A stretch of 64,000 nucleotides of DNA from Parasponia andersonii (GCA_002914805.1 JXTB01000165.1:68112-132111), one strand, 5' to 3'; counted from the stretch's first letter, positions 36,301-49,962 are shown. A program made the numbers and translations. The notes: generated from the sequence alone by a model not told the origin.

Positions 36301-39300
36301 GATTTTTGAGACAAAGATAGTATTACTAGTTTAGTGTCTGTCTTGCAGAATCCATGTCATGAGGCTTGAGATTTAGATATTTCATTGGCTTGGCTCAGAA
36401 GCTCATGCCATTGGCCAATGCTATGAATATCATTTGGATTTTCTATTTTCAAAAAAAAAAATCATTTGGATTTTCTAATTTTATAGCCAAAACAATGTTA
36501 CTTATATCTTCTGAAATGTCGTATAATTGGCTCTCAATTTTTTTTGGGGGGTATGTTTTGAGTTGAAATATGGTCAAAAGTGTCTTTTTAATAAATATGT
36601 TAAAAAAAACGTTACTTTTTTGTCGAGTTACTGTCACTAATAAAAAAAAGGGATAATTATGATATATCACTTTATAAAGAAATATAGTATAACTTGCAAT
36701 TAACATCAATAATTTTCAATTTAAAGAATATAGTCTAGAAACTAAATTTCGATAGAAAAATTATTGACGTGCATAAACTTTTCTTTTTTCTTTTTTGCCC
36801 TTATTGGAAATTTGGAACTCAACTTGGAAGTGAAGTGTACCAAGTTGAAGTGAGCTGTTTTTCACTTAAGCCGACAAACAATAGAGAAGCAAGCCGTTAT
36901 GGAATGTGTCAATTTAATATCAGTTTCCCTAGATATTATTAAAATCAAGTAATTCCGCCGCTGAGAAAGATCTGGGACTTGTAAAACTCTCAAACATTCC
37001 CTCAAGACTATACGAACCGTTTGATGGTTTTTGGACACTGTTTCATGGAATCTCGATGATGATCAGCGGTGGAAAAGCAACAAAGACTTGAAAGGATCAA
37101 GNTATATGGTGTTATATTGGATGTTTGCAGTGTTGCAGAAAGATTGGACCAACAACCCATGTAAATTAAACAAAGGCTTTATCTCCTTTTATCAAATATA
37201 TCTTAAAAAACAAATTATGCCTAAACTCAGGTAAATGAAGATATGTGGGGAAAAAGTTGGGCATATTGGTGATTGTCATCTTAGTTATCTAGGAAAACCT
37301 TTTCAAAGGTAGTTAAGTTGTTGGGTAGTTTAGATTGCTCATCACATTGTAATGTGCTTACCTAATTCATAGGCTCCACTTCACAAATTTCTTTGGCACT
37401 ATTTTAATTTTGGGGGGTATGATTTGGGACCTAATAGAGCATACAGCCAAGTACAAGAAGATTGGATAGTGCATTCGGACTAGTTAAAGTGAATTCTTCT
37501 AGAAGATAAATTTTGAATAACTTTCTTTTAAAAAAGAAATATATATCACGAAGTTTCAGTTTTTTTTCATTTACTTATATGTTGTATTATTATTTGGGTC
37601 AATTGTAAAAAAAAAATATCTTTAAGTTTGTGTGTTATATAATTTAAACTCTAAAATTTAGATTTTGTAAAATAATATTTGAATTTCAGAAAATTAGTGT
37701 CATGGAATCACTTTTTGACCAATTTTAATAACAAACAAATAATAATATCCTATTGAAAATAGACTAGTTCTTATTATTCTCCTTAATTTTGAAGATATTA
37801 TTGTATTTTACTAGTTAAAATTATTCAAAAAATCAATTCAATATATTAAATTTTAGAAATTTTTACAAAATTCAAACGTTAGGGTATTTTTTTTAGTTTA
37901 TCCTTATTTATTTGTAGGAAAGAATCAAAAAAATAGATTTGAATAGTACTTCGATGTTTATGTTTGATGAAATTGACAACTTAAGAGAGTGTTTTTAAGA
38001 ACCAAAAAAAAAAGAAAGGCATAAATTGATGGTTTTTATAGACCGTTTCTTTTTCTTTTTCTTGTTTTATATTCACACCTAGATGACATTCAATATAGTA
38101 TTTATTTTAGCTAAAGACAACTAAATGACATTTATTCTACTAGCTGTCTTTTTGTTCTCAAGCTTATGGGCCAAGCGAATGGACTTGAAACAAATAATCT
38201 AATCGTCTATGGAGAGTAAACAAAATTATAGTGGGTGTTTGGACACTTAATTCTGGAAAATGTTTTAATTTTGCAATCTTAAGCTATATACTCGTGTATA
38301 TCATTTAGGCTATGTTTGGAGTATGAATTTTTTTTAGGGAAAAAACTTATATTCAAGAGATTTCATTTTTTTTGTTTAGATCCAGATAAAAAATGAGAGA
38401 AAATTTTTTCGAGAAAAATGAGAGAATTAAATTTGATGTTATTTTTTAATCTTTAGAATGTTAATAAATTAATTAGAAAAAAAAAGTTCTAAAATAGAGT
38501 TTCATAAAATTTTAGGAAAATGTTTTTCTCTTTCTTTTTTATTGGCCTTCCTAATAATTTTTTTTCTCCATAAATCCAAGTTCGAAACAAAGATAATATA
38601 TCAATCATCTATCTATGACGACAAAGCAAGTATAGTTATTGCCGCCCCATTCTCGTTGGAGAAACCTTATTCATCTCCACCCTTCTGCTTTCACCTTTTG
38701 AAAACAATTGAGAAAAAAAAAATCCAAATAAGATACATTTGATAAATTTTTCTTTGACCAACACATTTTGAGCTGTGCAATTACCATTTCAAGCAAAATT
38801 TGAAAAATAATGTGAAATATTTTTACAAAACTAATTCTAATGTCTTCATAAAAATTTCTTTAAAATAATTTTATAATACAAATAATCTATATTTTACTAA
38901 ACATTTATACGATATTTTCAAATAACACAATAATTTCGTAAATTTGATTTACCAAAGGCATGAATATTTTTTCATTACATCTATTTCTTCGCTACAATAC
39001 CAATTCCAACATTGAGCAATCTTTTTTATTTTTTTCAAATATTTATCGGTAGGTGGCGATTAAAAGCTATCAGATTAAAAGCAAAAAAAAGAGATAGGCA
39101 TCGAAGCTGTTGTCGAGGAGATCAGGCATAGTAGCATTCTGTATGCTTTTTGTTTCAAGATTTAGCACTTTCTTTATTCTTTAGTTTAGTGGCAATTTTT
39201 ATTAGGATCTTCCAAATATGTCATATCCTTTAAAACAACAAAAGTGTCCTTTAAAACAAGGTCACATGTGATAATCCAACTAGTCTTATTATGAAACAAG

Positions 39301-39653
39301 TCAGTTAGTCATTACTAAAAAAAGAACGTCAATTAGTCTCATAATTCAACCTAAGTAATACTTCGAAAAAAGTCAAGTACTAGGCTCGTAAGATAACCTA
39401 ACTAGTCATGGGTATTTCAATATAAAAAATATATTTCAAAAGCAGATAAGGATTATAAAGCAAAACTAATACTTTGTAAGTACTTTTGTATCTTATACCA
39501 TAAACGCACGTCGTGAATGCATGTAGACGTACATACATATTACAATGGAGGTTGATTGCGAAAAAGTTGTTTATTGAAATAACTTATTATGCTCAGAAGA
39601 TTGATCAAGTTTTCCCTAGCATACAACATAGTAATGGTGCACAGTGTGCTAAG
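36301..39653. other. Intergenic, no gene seen
   Basis: AT-rich sequence with a single N at 37102. The short open frame across that N matches nothing I recognise. No RNA gene, long repeat or element terminus was identified. Confidence 0.5.
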
Positions 39654-41008
39654 TGTCACGGTTCGAGGGTTTTAATACCAATAATGACCGCACGACACTG
39701 AGACTTCCTAAGTCTCGGACAGCTTTCCACTTATCTAGGTACCATGGATCACTTTTTCACGTCTTTAAGTGTGTAAATTCCAAGCTATATGCCTATAAGA
39801 ACGATTTCCACCGAGTCTTGCTCATAGGCAATTATGATGGCTTCTATATACTATGGACTCTGCCGAGCCACTCGCCCTGTTCATAGGTTCCCAACGTGTC
39901 ATTGAGGTTCACGTGGCACGCCCTCTCACCCAAGGATGTTCACACCTTGGTGGCATGTGTCATTAGGAGCCAAGACCAAGTCAGTACTCTGTCTCATCTA
40001 ATAAAGTTCCACCAATACCTTTCGGATAGCTCCCATGGCACTGAGAGTGTTCTCACACCCATAGGCCAATTATCGTGGCAACAAGCCAGCTGAAGTGCTA
40101 CTAAGTTCCTACAATTCCTTTGTGGCTCACATCCTTATGTGCAACCTTCTCGTGTGGGAGCATCACACCGCCTACCAGTTCTCACTTACTACTGAAGCCT
40201 ACATGAGGTTTACTGATGTCCAATATGTCTTGAGGCATTCGTGGTCTTGGCATACCACTCATCCTTTAGTTGTCCTACTCCATGAGTGGCTTGCCTGAGG
40301 CTAACTTGTGTTGAGACATATATGGTCTTGGTGTGCCAAGCATCCTCGGTCTCCCCATGAGTGGCCTTCTTGTGACCATCTCATGTTAAGGTATGTATGG
40401 TCTAGGAGCCCCACACATCATCTAGGAACCTTAGTCTACGAAATGTGCTTACGGCATAGTGGCCCACTAGTCGAACACATCACTTAACCTCCGGGTGGTA
40501 GGTATTGTCCACGAGTCTCTCCTCTTCGTAGAGATACCGAGGGTCCTCTTGTAGTTCTCTAATGTCTGCCCCTACAAACACTCTTTGTGTTCTAGTAGGT
40601 AGTTCACTTAGCCATAGGTACCCACCATAGCCGAGGATGGTGGAGAGCCAACACCATACACCTCTCTAAAGAGCATTTTGAGCTTTTGGCCTATTTTCCT
40701 AATGAAATATGATTTTTGCCCAGAAAGCATATAGCCTAATAAATACTTTTCTTCAGAATATCAACGAAACGATCGCATATTTGTGATTCTCTCATCAAGG
40801 AGATAGGATCCCTTCGACTAGAAAAATTATCGGACGCAAGACAAACAAGATAAGAAATTCTAACTATGTCCCGAATAATATGGAAAATTCCAACTATGTC
40901 CCAAAGCTCCACATAAGTGACCGTAGGCAAACTTCCACAAGCAAATCCATATGGCTAGTTTCCTAGGCTTACTCTTATCATAGACGAGCCTTTCTGTGGC
41001 ACGTTACA
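39654..41008 (-). repeat. 3' LTR of the LARD-like element
   Basis: 1355 bp, aligned along its whole length with 43315-44687 despite many substitutions. Plus-strand ends are TGTCACGG and CACGTTACA. Confidence 0.8.
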
Positions 41009-43296
41009 TCATCACCCACTTCATCCAGTCGATGCCCTTATTGATGATCCTCAGCTCTATATCCTCTTTAGCTCAATGCTTAAGGATAAACATATTCTCC
41101 CCTATGACTTCATATGAACTTATTGCATATACTTGTCCCACTACATTTGTAAATACACCCTCTAGTAATGATCAATACTTGTCCACTCTTGGACTATGAT
41201 CTAAGACCTTATAACTCAATCCATATAGAGTGCCCTTGCACCCATGAATCCACTGAGTCGAACTCCTCTAAGTTCTGCCTAATATCCCACTAAATATGAA
41301 GCAACCCATCTTCTGACCTTGACCCTAAAGCCTTCACATCAATGAAACTTGCTTTCCTGCTAATTGTCTAATGTCTACTCTTCTGATCAGAACTTAGATG
41401 CACCTCTACAAGGTGTAACTCGCGAGCCAACCATTCCTACAGCATTTATAGTGAGTCTCCTCTAAAACTCGGTTTGACGCTATTTTGAGCACCAACTGTA
41501 GGCCACTTTTGTGGCAAACCATCACCCTAATGGTCTGTGAATGTAACCTACTTCGTTGCAAGCGTGCTCCTCTTTCAAGTGGTGCATCTCTCAAGACGTG
41601 GCTCTTAAGCTAACTGTGTTGTTAATGTGGCACCTTGTACATGCTATGCACTTGAGATGATTTCATGAAGAATTTCTCCAACTTGCCCTCCAACATGCTG
41701 CCTACCAACGGCTTCTTATGAGTGGCGTTGCTCAACTACACAAGATACCTCGGATTACTATTCTGAGTGCTTCCGAGTTATGGCCAATAATCCTCGCATC
41801 ATTCATAGCCACAGTGGGATCCTATCTCACAAGCTTGCCCTTTGGCTCGCAAGATCCTTGTGCCGATGTCAAACACTATGCCCCAAGTTCTGTCTCATCC
41901 ACTGTTGTCTTTTATTCAGTCGACTTGTTTGCATGTGACTAACTTGGCTGCACTGTGCCTTCCCTCAACAAAGGACTTCTAGAAATTGTCCCAACTTGAT
42001 GCACTAATCGATATGTATCTCAAAATCATTCAGCTTCTAAGTCTTATACCCTGTAACTTCCTGATACTTCAATAACATACTCAAATAGGCTCCCTCACTT
42101 TAAGTTGGAACAACTTTTCTATTTCTAAGTATATCCCTCAAGAAATAGCTCGCAAGCTAACTTCTCTTTTAGTAGCACCTCAATTTGTCTCTCGAATGTT
42201 GCAGTTTCAGTCCCTTTTTCATGCTGACTTTCACCTCCTGACATATCGATGTTGTCTTAATACCTGAGTCTAGATAACATTCACCCTAGATAAACATCTT
42301 GTGGTTCACTAACTTTGGCTTAGTCCCTGAGTCCTGACGACTTTCACATCGAGGTAGTTGTCCATGTCTTGGTTCCTTAGTCTTCAATGACATCTAAACT
42401 GAACAATCAACGATTCTTAGTGCCCTCGACTGCTAGTATGACCCTTTGGCCCTCATTCGTATCGTAGCACAATCATCTCTTTAGTCTTGAGTAAACTGAT
42501 TGCACTAACAGCCTCAATCTCCCTCAATGATGTAGCTTTGATGGGCCCTGTGATGCCTCTTCAAGCATGCATCCTTCCAAGGTGCTATAGTATTGCTCGT
42601 GTCCTTAGAATACATCCGTAAGCAAACACTTTCACTGAACAACATGTACAAGCTACTGCTCCGAGCTAAATAACTCTCTTGAAATGTCCACACTTCCAAC
42701 AATGATGCCCTTTGACATTCGTAGTTTCTATCTAACTTTCCTTTCTTATGGTAACCTTGTGCCAAGATTATTTAGACTAGTAGCAATAGAGTATCTAACA
42801 TTCCATATTTATCTTGGCTTCGTTGACAACTATTTTGGCTTCACATATCTTTAATCGATCAAAGAGTTAGCACACACTACCCCCAACAAGCTATCTTTTC
42901 AACAAAAACGCTCCTACATGGCTTACAATGTCACTCAGATAAGCATAGTGTAGTGCTTCAAGCAAACTCGTATGACCCTTCGTCGAATCATATTCTAGCC
43001 AACCAAGTGTGTCAACTTATGTGCAACGCCCTTCTAGAGTTGTCCCTATGGTAATTGCTTGTCAAGCATTGTTTATTGGATTTTCACCCTCCTTGATACC
43101 TATTATAAAGGTCTTCTAACACCTCAAATGACATTAAATACTTATGCCATAATTGTATTCTAAAGTATAGATCATTTCTTAAGGCTCCCAAGGTTCCATG
43201 AAGCTCTTGTAGGCAAAGGGCACACTCGGTCTTTTTAACTCGCCTACTTGTCTCCTCTGAGACTTGCCTTAGGTTCACTTATCCAATGAGACGAAT

Positions 43297-43312
43297 CCAA
43301 GCTCTGATACTA
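43297..43312 (-). other. Primer-binding site, initiator tRNA-Met type
   Basis: Minus-strand tagtatcagagcttgg, 2 bp inside the 5' LTR. It matches the usual TGGTATCAGAGC with one mismatch. Confidence 0.75.
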
Positions 43313-43314
43313 AT

Positions 43315-44687
43315 TGTCATGGTCTGGGGATTTCAATTCTAATAATAATTGTGTGGCACCGAAGCTTTCCAAGTCTCAGTCAGCCTTCTGCCTATTCGTT
43401 TACCATAGGTCACTTTTTCGTGCCTTTAGGTGTGCAAAGCCGCACTCCTATAAGAATGAATCTCACCAAGTCTTACTCGTAAGCAACTATGATAGCTTCT
43501 ATATACTACCGCCCCCGCCGAGTCACTCGTCCCATTCATAGGTTCTCAATATGCCATTAAGGTTCACGCAACAGGCCTTCTCACCCAAAGATGTTCACAC
43601 CTTAGTGGCATATGTCACTAGGAGCCAAGACCAATTCGGCACTCTGTCTTATCTAATAAATCCCCATCAATACCTCTCGGATAGCTCCCATGATACTAAA
43701 GATATTCTCACACCTATAGCGCAATCATCGTGGTAATAAACCCACTGGAGTGCTAGCAAGTGCTTATGATTCCTTTGTAACTCATAGCCTTGTATGCAAT
43801 CTTCTCATGTGGGAGTATCACACCGCCCATCAGTTCCTACTTACTGTCGAGGCCAACATGAGGTCTACGAGTAACCAACACGTGTTGAGGCATGCATGGT
43901 CTCGACATACCACCCATCCTCTAGTTGTCCTGTTCCACGAGTGGCTTGCTTGATGCCCACTTATATTGAAGCATGCATGGTTTTAGTGCACCATGTATCC
44001 TCGGTCTCCTCATGAATGGCCTTTCTGTAACCATCTCATGTTGAGTTATGTATGGTTTAGGAACCCCACGCATCCTCTAGAAAACTCAGTCCATGAACCG
44101 TACTTACGGCATAGTAACTCATAAGTCGAATGCACCACTGTACCTCTGATATGGAGACTATGCACAATTATGGGCGGCTAGTACTGTCCACGAGTCTCTC
44201 ATCCTTGTGGAGACACCAAGGTTCCCCTTATAGTTCCCTAGTTCCTACCCCTATAAGTACTCTCTGTGTGCTAGTAAGTAACTCACTTAGCCATCAGTGC
44301 CCAGTGTGGTCGGGGTTGGTGGAGTGCCAATACCATGCACCACCCTAAAAAACATTTTGAGCTGTTGGCCTATTTTCCTAAGGAAACATGATTTTCACCT
44401 AGAAAGCATATGGCCTAATAAATACTTTTCTTCATGATATCAATAAAACAATCTCATATCTGTGATCCTCTTATCGAGGAGATAGGGTCCCTTCAACCAG
44501 AAAAATTATCGGACGCAAAACGAACAAGTTAAGAAATTTCAACTATATCCCAAACAATATGGAAAATTTTAACTATGTCTCGAAACTCTACATAAGTGAC
44601 CGTAGGTAAACTCCTAGGGACAAATCTATATGGCTAATTTTTTAGGCTCACTCTTATCATAGACAAGCCTTCCCGCAACATGTTACA
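43315..44687 (-). repeat. 5' LTR of the LARD-like element
   Basis: 1373 bp partner of 39654-41008. Divergence from its partner is substantial by eye, so the insertion is old. Confidence 0.8.
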
Positions 44688-45388
44688 CTATTCATAGTAC
44701 TCAAGTGAGATTATAGAGTAGCGAATCTCGAGCACATATTAAGAAAGAAAATAAGAGAGACCATTCTAAAATTTACTTATTAATTTTTTTGACGAGATTC
44801 TTCGCATTTTTTGAAATGTCAAATTAAATTTTCATAAACGATTTCCCTATATTAAAATATCTATCAAAACTAATATTCCCAATCATCTAAATAGAGAGAG
44901 GAAAAGAAAATGACAACATTGTATTTAAAGAAAAGGAAAACTTAAATTTATCCTTAATAAAATTAAAAATAAATCTAAAAATCAAATTGAAATTAAAATA
45001 TAGAGTAACTACAATAAACATTCCTCAATTTTTACTAAATTACATAATTCACTTTTGGTTTTTAAAAATAACAAAATTCATCTTTCAAAATTTTGTTTAT
45101 AAACAAATTCTCCACTAAGGCAAAATTTAGTCAAACTAAAACAAAAAAAAAAAAATGCGAAAGGTGTTAAACTCTTGGATTCAAGTATTCAGCTTGTTTG
45201 GTATTATTTTTTGTTTTCAAAGTTTTACTTTCAGAAATAAGAAAAAAAAAAGAACTCTTATTTGCTATTTTCGAATACAAATTTTCTTTGATAAATATTT
45301 TCTAAAAGTAATTTTTGAAAAAAGAAATTAAGAGGAGAAAATCAAGAGAGAGTGAAGAGAGAGAACTACTAAAACTACTTTTTACTTA
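44688..45388. other. Intergenic, no gene seen
   Basis: Very AT-rich, with short A and T runs. Nothing recognised. Confidence 0.5.
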
Positions 45389-46072
45389 GGCTATCTCCAA
45401 TGTATTATGCTAAAAAATATTGTGTTAATGCTAGATTTAGCATGATATGCAAAATTTAGCATGCAGTTTTCAAGTTTTGCTTCAATGTATACATGCTAAA
45501 AGAAAATGTTATTTTGTATTTTAAACATTATTTTTATTTACAGTATACAATATTCTATTATTACTTTTATTATCTTATTATCTGATTACTCATCATAAAA
45601 ACTATCTTCACTTATTTATAATATCTCATATTTTACATAAATGAACAAAATGGTCAATGCAGAAAAAAAATTTTACTAAATCTTTTTCATTCATATTAAT
45701 TCTAATTAAGTGTAATTTGATAGGAATAAACATATAAAGAAAATTCAATAATATATATTCCTTTCAAAAATATAGATTATATTCATAAATTGAGTTGTGA
45801 CAATATTGCGAATATTTTATGTTGGGCCATGAGTTCCCTACAAGAGATTGGAGTTCTATCTTAAAATATCAACCTATTAAGAGGAGTACTCAAATCCATT
45901 ATAAACATAGTTTCATCTCATATTTTATTAATGTGGAACTTCGTTCGCACCTAAAAACATTATAAATTACATCATATACTAAAATATAGTATACTAGTGA
46001 AGAGTTATTTTTAACCAAATGCTAAATTTTAGCATTAATATAGTATTTAGCATGTACGTTAAAGATATTCTA
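45389..46072. mobile_element. MITE-like element with ~50-bp inverted termini
   Basis: The left end ggctatctccaatgtattat...tgctaaa is mirrored by the right end read backwards (atatctttaacgtacatgctaaa...). Both contain repeated tgctaaa/tttagca words. The interior has no frame; a short 'ttgggccatgag' to 'aatgtggaacttcg' stretch may be a second, nested repeat. Boundaries are approximate. Confidence 0.5.
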
Positions 46073-46153
46073 TAATCTCAAATGCTTATTAGAGTCTCAT
46101 TCTCAATACTAGAGTCTTTTTCTCAATTCATTGCTATCTTGTTTGTTAGTCCT

Positions 46154-46156
<3 letters not shown>

Positions 46157-46199
<43 letters not shown>
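46157..46199. repeat. AT microsatellite
   Basis: About 20 uninterrupted AT dinucleotides, directly abutting the MITE at 46200. Confidence 0.9.
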
Positions 46200-46201
<2 letters not shown>

Positions 46202-46442
46202 CATTAATCCAATATATATATTTTTTTACTTATCCATATATATTATTTTACTAAATTAAAATTAATTATGCACGTTTTTTCATAATAACAAGTGGAGGGA
46301 GAAAATATTAAATAATAAATATTTATTTTTATTTATTTTCTTCTAACTATCAAAATTACGATAGCCGTTGGATAATGATCTAACAGCTAAAAAAAGAAAT
46401 ACCTATGGATAGATAAAAAAAATAGTTATTGGATTGGGAACC
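46200..46442. mobile_element. Short MITE with ~39-bp terminal inverted repeats
   Basis: The left terminus ggcattaatccaata...acttatccata is inversely matched by the right terminus (ggttcccaatccaata...tctatccata). Length is about 243 bp with no coding. Both sides are flanked by TA-rich sequence, consistent with insertion in a TA target, but the AT microsatellite hides the exact duplication. Confidence 0.65.
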
Positions 46443-46761
46443 TATATATATATTTTTTAAAGTTAGTACTTTTATATTTTTGTTTCTTTATTGCTTTTTT
46501 ATGATTTGTTTTTTTCTTTTTATTTTTGAAAGAAATTGTCAGTAATTAGATAAAATAATCAGATCGTACAACAGATAATATAGGTAGGGATCTATGCTAT
46601 ATTATCGGCATAAAAATCTTTATTTATTTCTACTTGTGAAGTATTTTTCAGGTTGAATTCCATAAAGCTTAAGTTTATAAATTCCAACGACACCATTGTT
46701 TTGAAAAAATGAATACTATAATAGTAGCTCCATGATTGATTGTGTGTTACTAGGAAACTAC

Positions 46762-47078
46762 TTTTTTTTTTTGCTAGAAAAAGAGAGAGGAAGGAGCGAC
46801 TAACATGGCTACCCTCCTTAGGTGTGACTATAGGAGCTCTAACCCCATTCAAGAATGTTCCCCAAGACCCTACGGGCGGGTCGCCACTACCTGACGATGA
46901 AGTGAGTCACCTAAACTCCATTCAAATAACTAGCAAGAACGGCAACACTTCTGGGTAGAGAGCGAGGTACTGGACTGGCATGTAGGTACCATCACATTTA
47001 AAACTCCTACTCAGGTTCGAACCCACAATCTCTAGTTTACAGGAAAATAATATTGCCACTAAGCCACCTTTTCAGTGG
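46762..47078 (-). mobile_element. Intact tRNA-derived SINE with 11-bp target duplication
   Basis: Read on the minus strand from 47078, the element starts with a tRNA-like head. It has box A (tggcttagtggc) and box B (ggttcgaacct) of an internal RNA polymerase III promoter, then a GC-rich unrelated body, and ends in an A-run (plus-strand T-run from 46762). An exact direct repeat, taggaaactac, flanks it at 46751-46761 and 47079-47089. Length is 317 bp. It depends on LINE machinery in trans. Both ends are present, so this is a full-length copy. Confidence 0.9.
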
Positions 47079-47277
47079 TAGGAAACTACCTATTTGTACT
47101 TTGGTATATTGTGACATTGGATAACTTTTTATAAAATTACATGTTTTACTAAATTATGAACTTTGATCTATTAGTACTATTGTTAGTGAAGTAGGGCATG
47201 GTCGTTTTTTAATTATCATCTATGTCCCAACATGATGGTTTCAAAAATCCCTTAGCAGGTACTTGTAATGTACCATT

Positions 47278-49522
47278 TGTCACGACACAAATCCCGGGAC
47301 AGTGGCAGAAGGAGAATTTCACTAGAATTAGAAATTCCTTAATTAATAAAGAGAAGGTTTTAAGAGTTTTGAAATTTTTTTTAAATGGCACGATAAATAA
47401 AATATTTGGAATTCCAACCAGTGAGTCTACCCCACAGTTTATAGTCGCCAATAAACATAGACTGAATAATTTAGAAGATCCAAATTCAAATAATTAATCG
47501 AGCATCATCATTCAAACTTTAATATCAAACTAGTGTGGCATATATATTTTACAGACATAATCAAGTAGCACAATCCATTTATTTAACAAGACTTAAACAC
47601 AAGTCTTAAATCCACACCCCTAACAATACTAAGTCACGAACTACGAGTAAAAGATAACTTCTTAATCTACTTGTTGGCCGTCAATGTCACACTGGACATT
47701 ACCTGTGGAGAAAGTAGGGGGTGAGCATAAAATGCCCAGTAGGTTACCCAATTTCCCTTTTTGGGAAAGTTGTTTTATAATTCTCAAAACACATGTATGG
47801 TTAGTAATACTAGAAAGCATTTTTATAAATATTAAGCTTTCAAAATATATATAGAAAACCATGCTAAAACTAAAACTAAATGTCCAGGTCAAAACACATA
47901 GAAAATCATAATAAAACAGGTATAACTGCACATTATATAAATCAACATCTCACATGAGCCCTTACCATCTCATCATGACTATAGTAACTCATACTATATA
48001 TATTGACTGCTTTCTGCCTGAAATCTATCTCTGGAAACTGGAGAGATACCTGTGTATCTAATCCTACCGAGTAGAGGGGCACCGAATGCCTACACCTACC
48101 GAGTGAAAATAGTTAGAAAATAAACCCCATGCGGGTTTACGGGCTCTCACCGAAGGCGAGTATACTAGTCCACCTACTACAATACCGTGATGTCTAAGAT
48201 GACTCATGCATGATCGTATAAAATGTACAATATGTGGAGTCTCAAACAACCATACAGTGGTTTAACATTCTAGACATACTCTGATTTTTAAATAGAAATC
48301 CATTTTGTACTTAAAAATCCAAAACATTGTTCCTAAGATTTAACCAAATCTCAAGATTAAAATTTGTACAGAATCATACACAAAATATCCAGAGTAGTCC
48401 ACAATATTTCACAAGTTCACAATTCATTAAAATAATTATTTAAATAATTTAATTTAATAAAATCACGAAATTTTATTTTTCAGAATAAATTCAAATTTAT
48501 TGAAAAATAATAGAAAATAAGAAAATTGAATCCCCTACCTCGAAATAGTAATTATGCTGAGTTGATGATGCTAGAAAAGTCCTTTGTCGATCAGCTGATT
48601 GTTCAGACAGTCGTTTCCAAATTCCAACACGTTTACTTGAAAAAGTGAATTTCCAAACAGAGCTGCAAATTGAGAAACAGATGTCACTATTGAATTCAAA
48701 ACACGAAAAAATATTGGATTACCGTTTCAACACTTCAAAATTATGAGATTTCTTGTTTCAATCTCCTCTTTCACATGATATAATTTTCTCGAGCAAAATA
48801 ACTTAATTCTGAAATAATTAGAAAAATACCATAAAATTTAATATTATAAAAGTGTTACAATAACCAACTTCTCACCGAAACCGAGTTAGAGGCCGAGAGT
48901 AGTCGGAAATGAGAGCTGACGTCAAGACGAGTTCAACGGTGGTGACAGCGAGTTGATCGGACGTCGAAGGAATAAACTGAGGGCGAAAAACTGTTCCAAT
49001 GATGGTGATTTTGGGCGATTTTTTCTCCAATGAAGAGCAGCAGTTCACAGCGGCAACACCCGACACTGGTGCGTCAGCGGCTTTCGGTCAGGGCAGGCTG
49101 GCGCGTCAGGCACGAAGGTGGCGTGATAGTGAATAGTAACTGAAAATGAGTTCAAGGACCTTTGTAAAGAAGAAGAAGAAAGGTGGGAGTTTTTATACAA
49201 TTGTCAAAAACTGTTGGTAGTGAGACACGTGTCACTACCTGACTAGACCGAAAAAATTTTCTAAAATTCTATTTTGGCCATAAATTTTAAAAAGATTCTT
49301 TTACTTTAGTTCTTCCTTAATTATATTTTTGTCCCCAGTTGGTAATTTCCTTTTCACTTTTGCCCCAAATGCACTTAGACTTTATTTTGTCTAAGTTTAA
49401 CACCAATGATTTAATTTGAAATATTTTCAGATTTTTATTTAATTAATCAAAAAATATAAAATTACCAAAATACCCTTTAATTAAAATTACTTAATTACCC
49501 TTACAAAATTTATGATTTTACA
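47278..49522 (-). mobile_element. Solo LTR, ~2.2 kb, with perfect 5-bp target duplication
   Basis: Plus-strand ends are TGTCACGACAC and ATTTTACA; on the minus strand the unit runs TGTAAAATC...GTCGTGACA. The 5-mer ccatt flanks it exactly on both sides (47273-47277 and 49523-49527). On the minus strand there is a TATA-like ttgtataaaaactccc near 49187-49202, followed by a GC-rich leader-like segment (about 49150-48870) ending at a splice-donor-like site. No primer site or coding sequence is attached, so it is a recombination-derived solo LTR, probably Ty3/gypsy. An open frame at 48872-49066 lies in the leader-like part and is not a gene. Confidence 0.78.
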
Positions 49523-49527
49523 CCATT

Positions 49528-49962
49528 AACTCTATTTAATATAAACAACCTAAGTATTTTTTTAAAGCTAAATTAGTCCATCAACATGCCTTCTTTCAAG
49601 GAAAAGAAAACGCTAATCATAAATTTTAAAATGTTCTACACATATTTTTATGATTATAGTTTTCAGACTATGCCATATTATATATATATATAAATATAAT
49701 ATAGATGAAAAATATGTTTACACTATATAAATGAGATGGTTTTGCAGTAGGACATGTAATACCAATCTTATTCCCACTTCATCCTCACTTAAAAATAAGT
49801 GGGTATTCACCGCTCACTACTAGAACCATGAATATGAGGATAAAATTGTCTTATTAGGGCCGTATCACTGTAGTGTATCAAATGATCAAGTCAAGTTGAC
49901 ATCTATTAAGACCAAATTCGGGCTTGTAATTGATTTGAAACAAAGTGGGTTACTAGGTTAAA
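49528..49962. other. Intergenic, no gene seen
   Basis: AT-rich sequence between the solo LTR and the minisatellite. Nothing recognised. Confidence 0.5.

Larger units (their letters stand above)
39654..44687 (-). mobile_element. Non-autonomous LTR retrotransposon (LARD-like), minus strand
   Basis: Two long direct repeats (39654-41008 and 43315-44687) flank a 2.3-kb interior. Read on the minus strand, LTRs run TGTAAC...GTGACA/ATGACA. The sequence just inside the right-hand LTR (43297-43312) is tagtatcagagcttgg, a primer site for initiator tRNA-Met, so the right LTR is the 5' LTR. The interior is GC-richer than its flanks and has no long frame. A decayed zinc-knuckle-like stretch (HCWKCGHFKR) near 42650-42720 hints at an ancestral gag. 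No protease, reverse transcriptase or integrase was seen. Flanking 5-mers are ctaag (left) and ctatt (right), only three of five matching. Superfamily is uncertain; Ty3/gypsy is the better guess. Confidence 0.8.

Noticed and set aside
37031..37234. 67-codon frame across the N at 37102
   Set aside because: No similarity recognised, the reading crosses an unknown base, and there is no supporting context.
46990..47078. Possible tRNA gene on the minus strand (box A and box B present)
   Set aside because: No cloverleaf or acceptor stem; it continues into a SINE body with an A-tail and target duplication.
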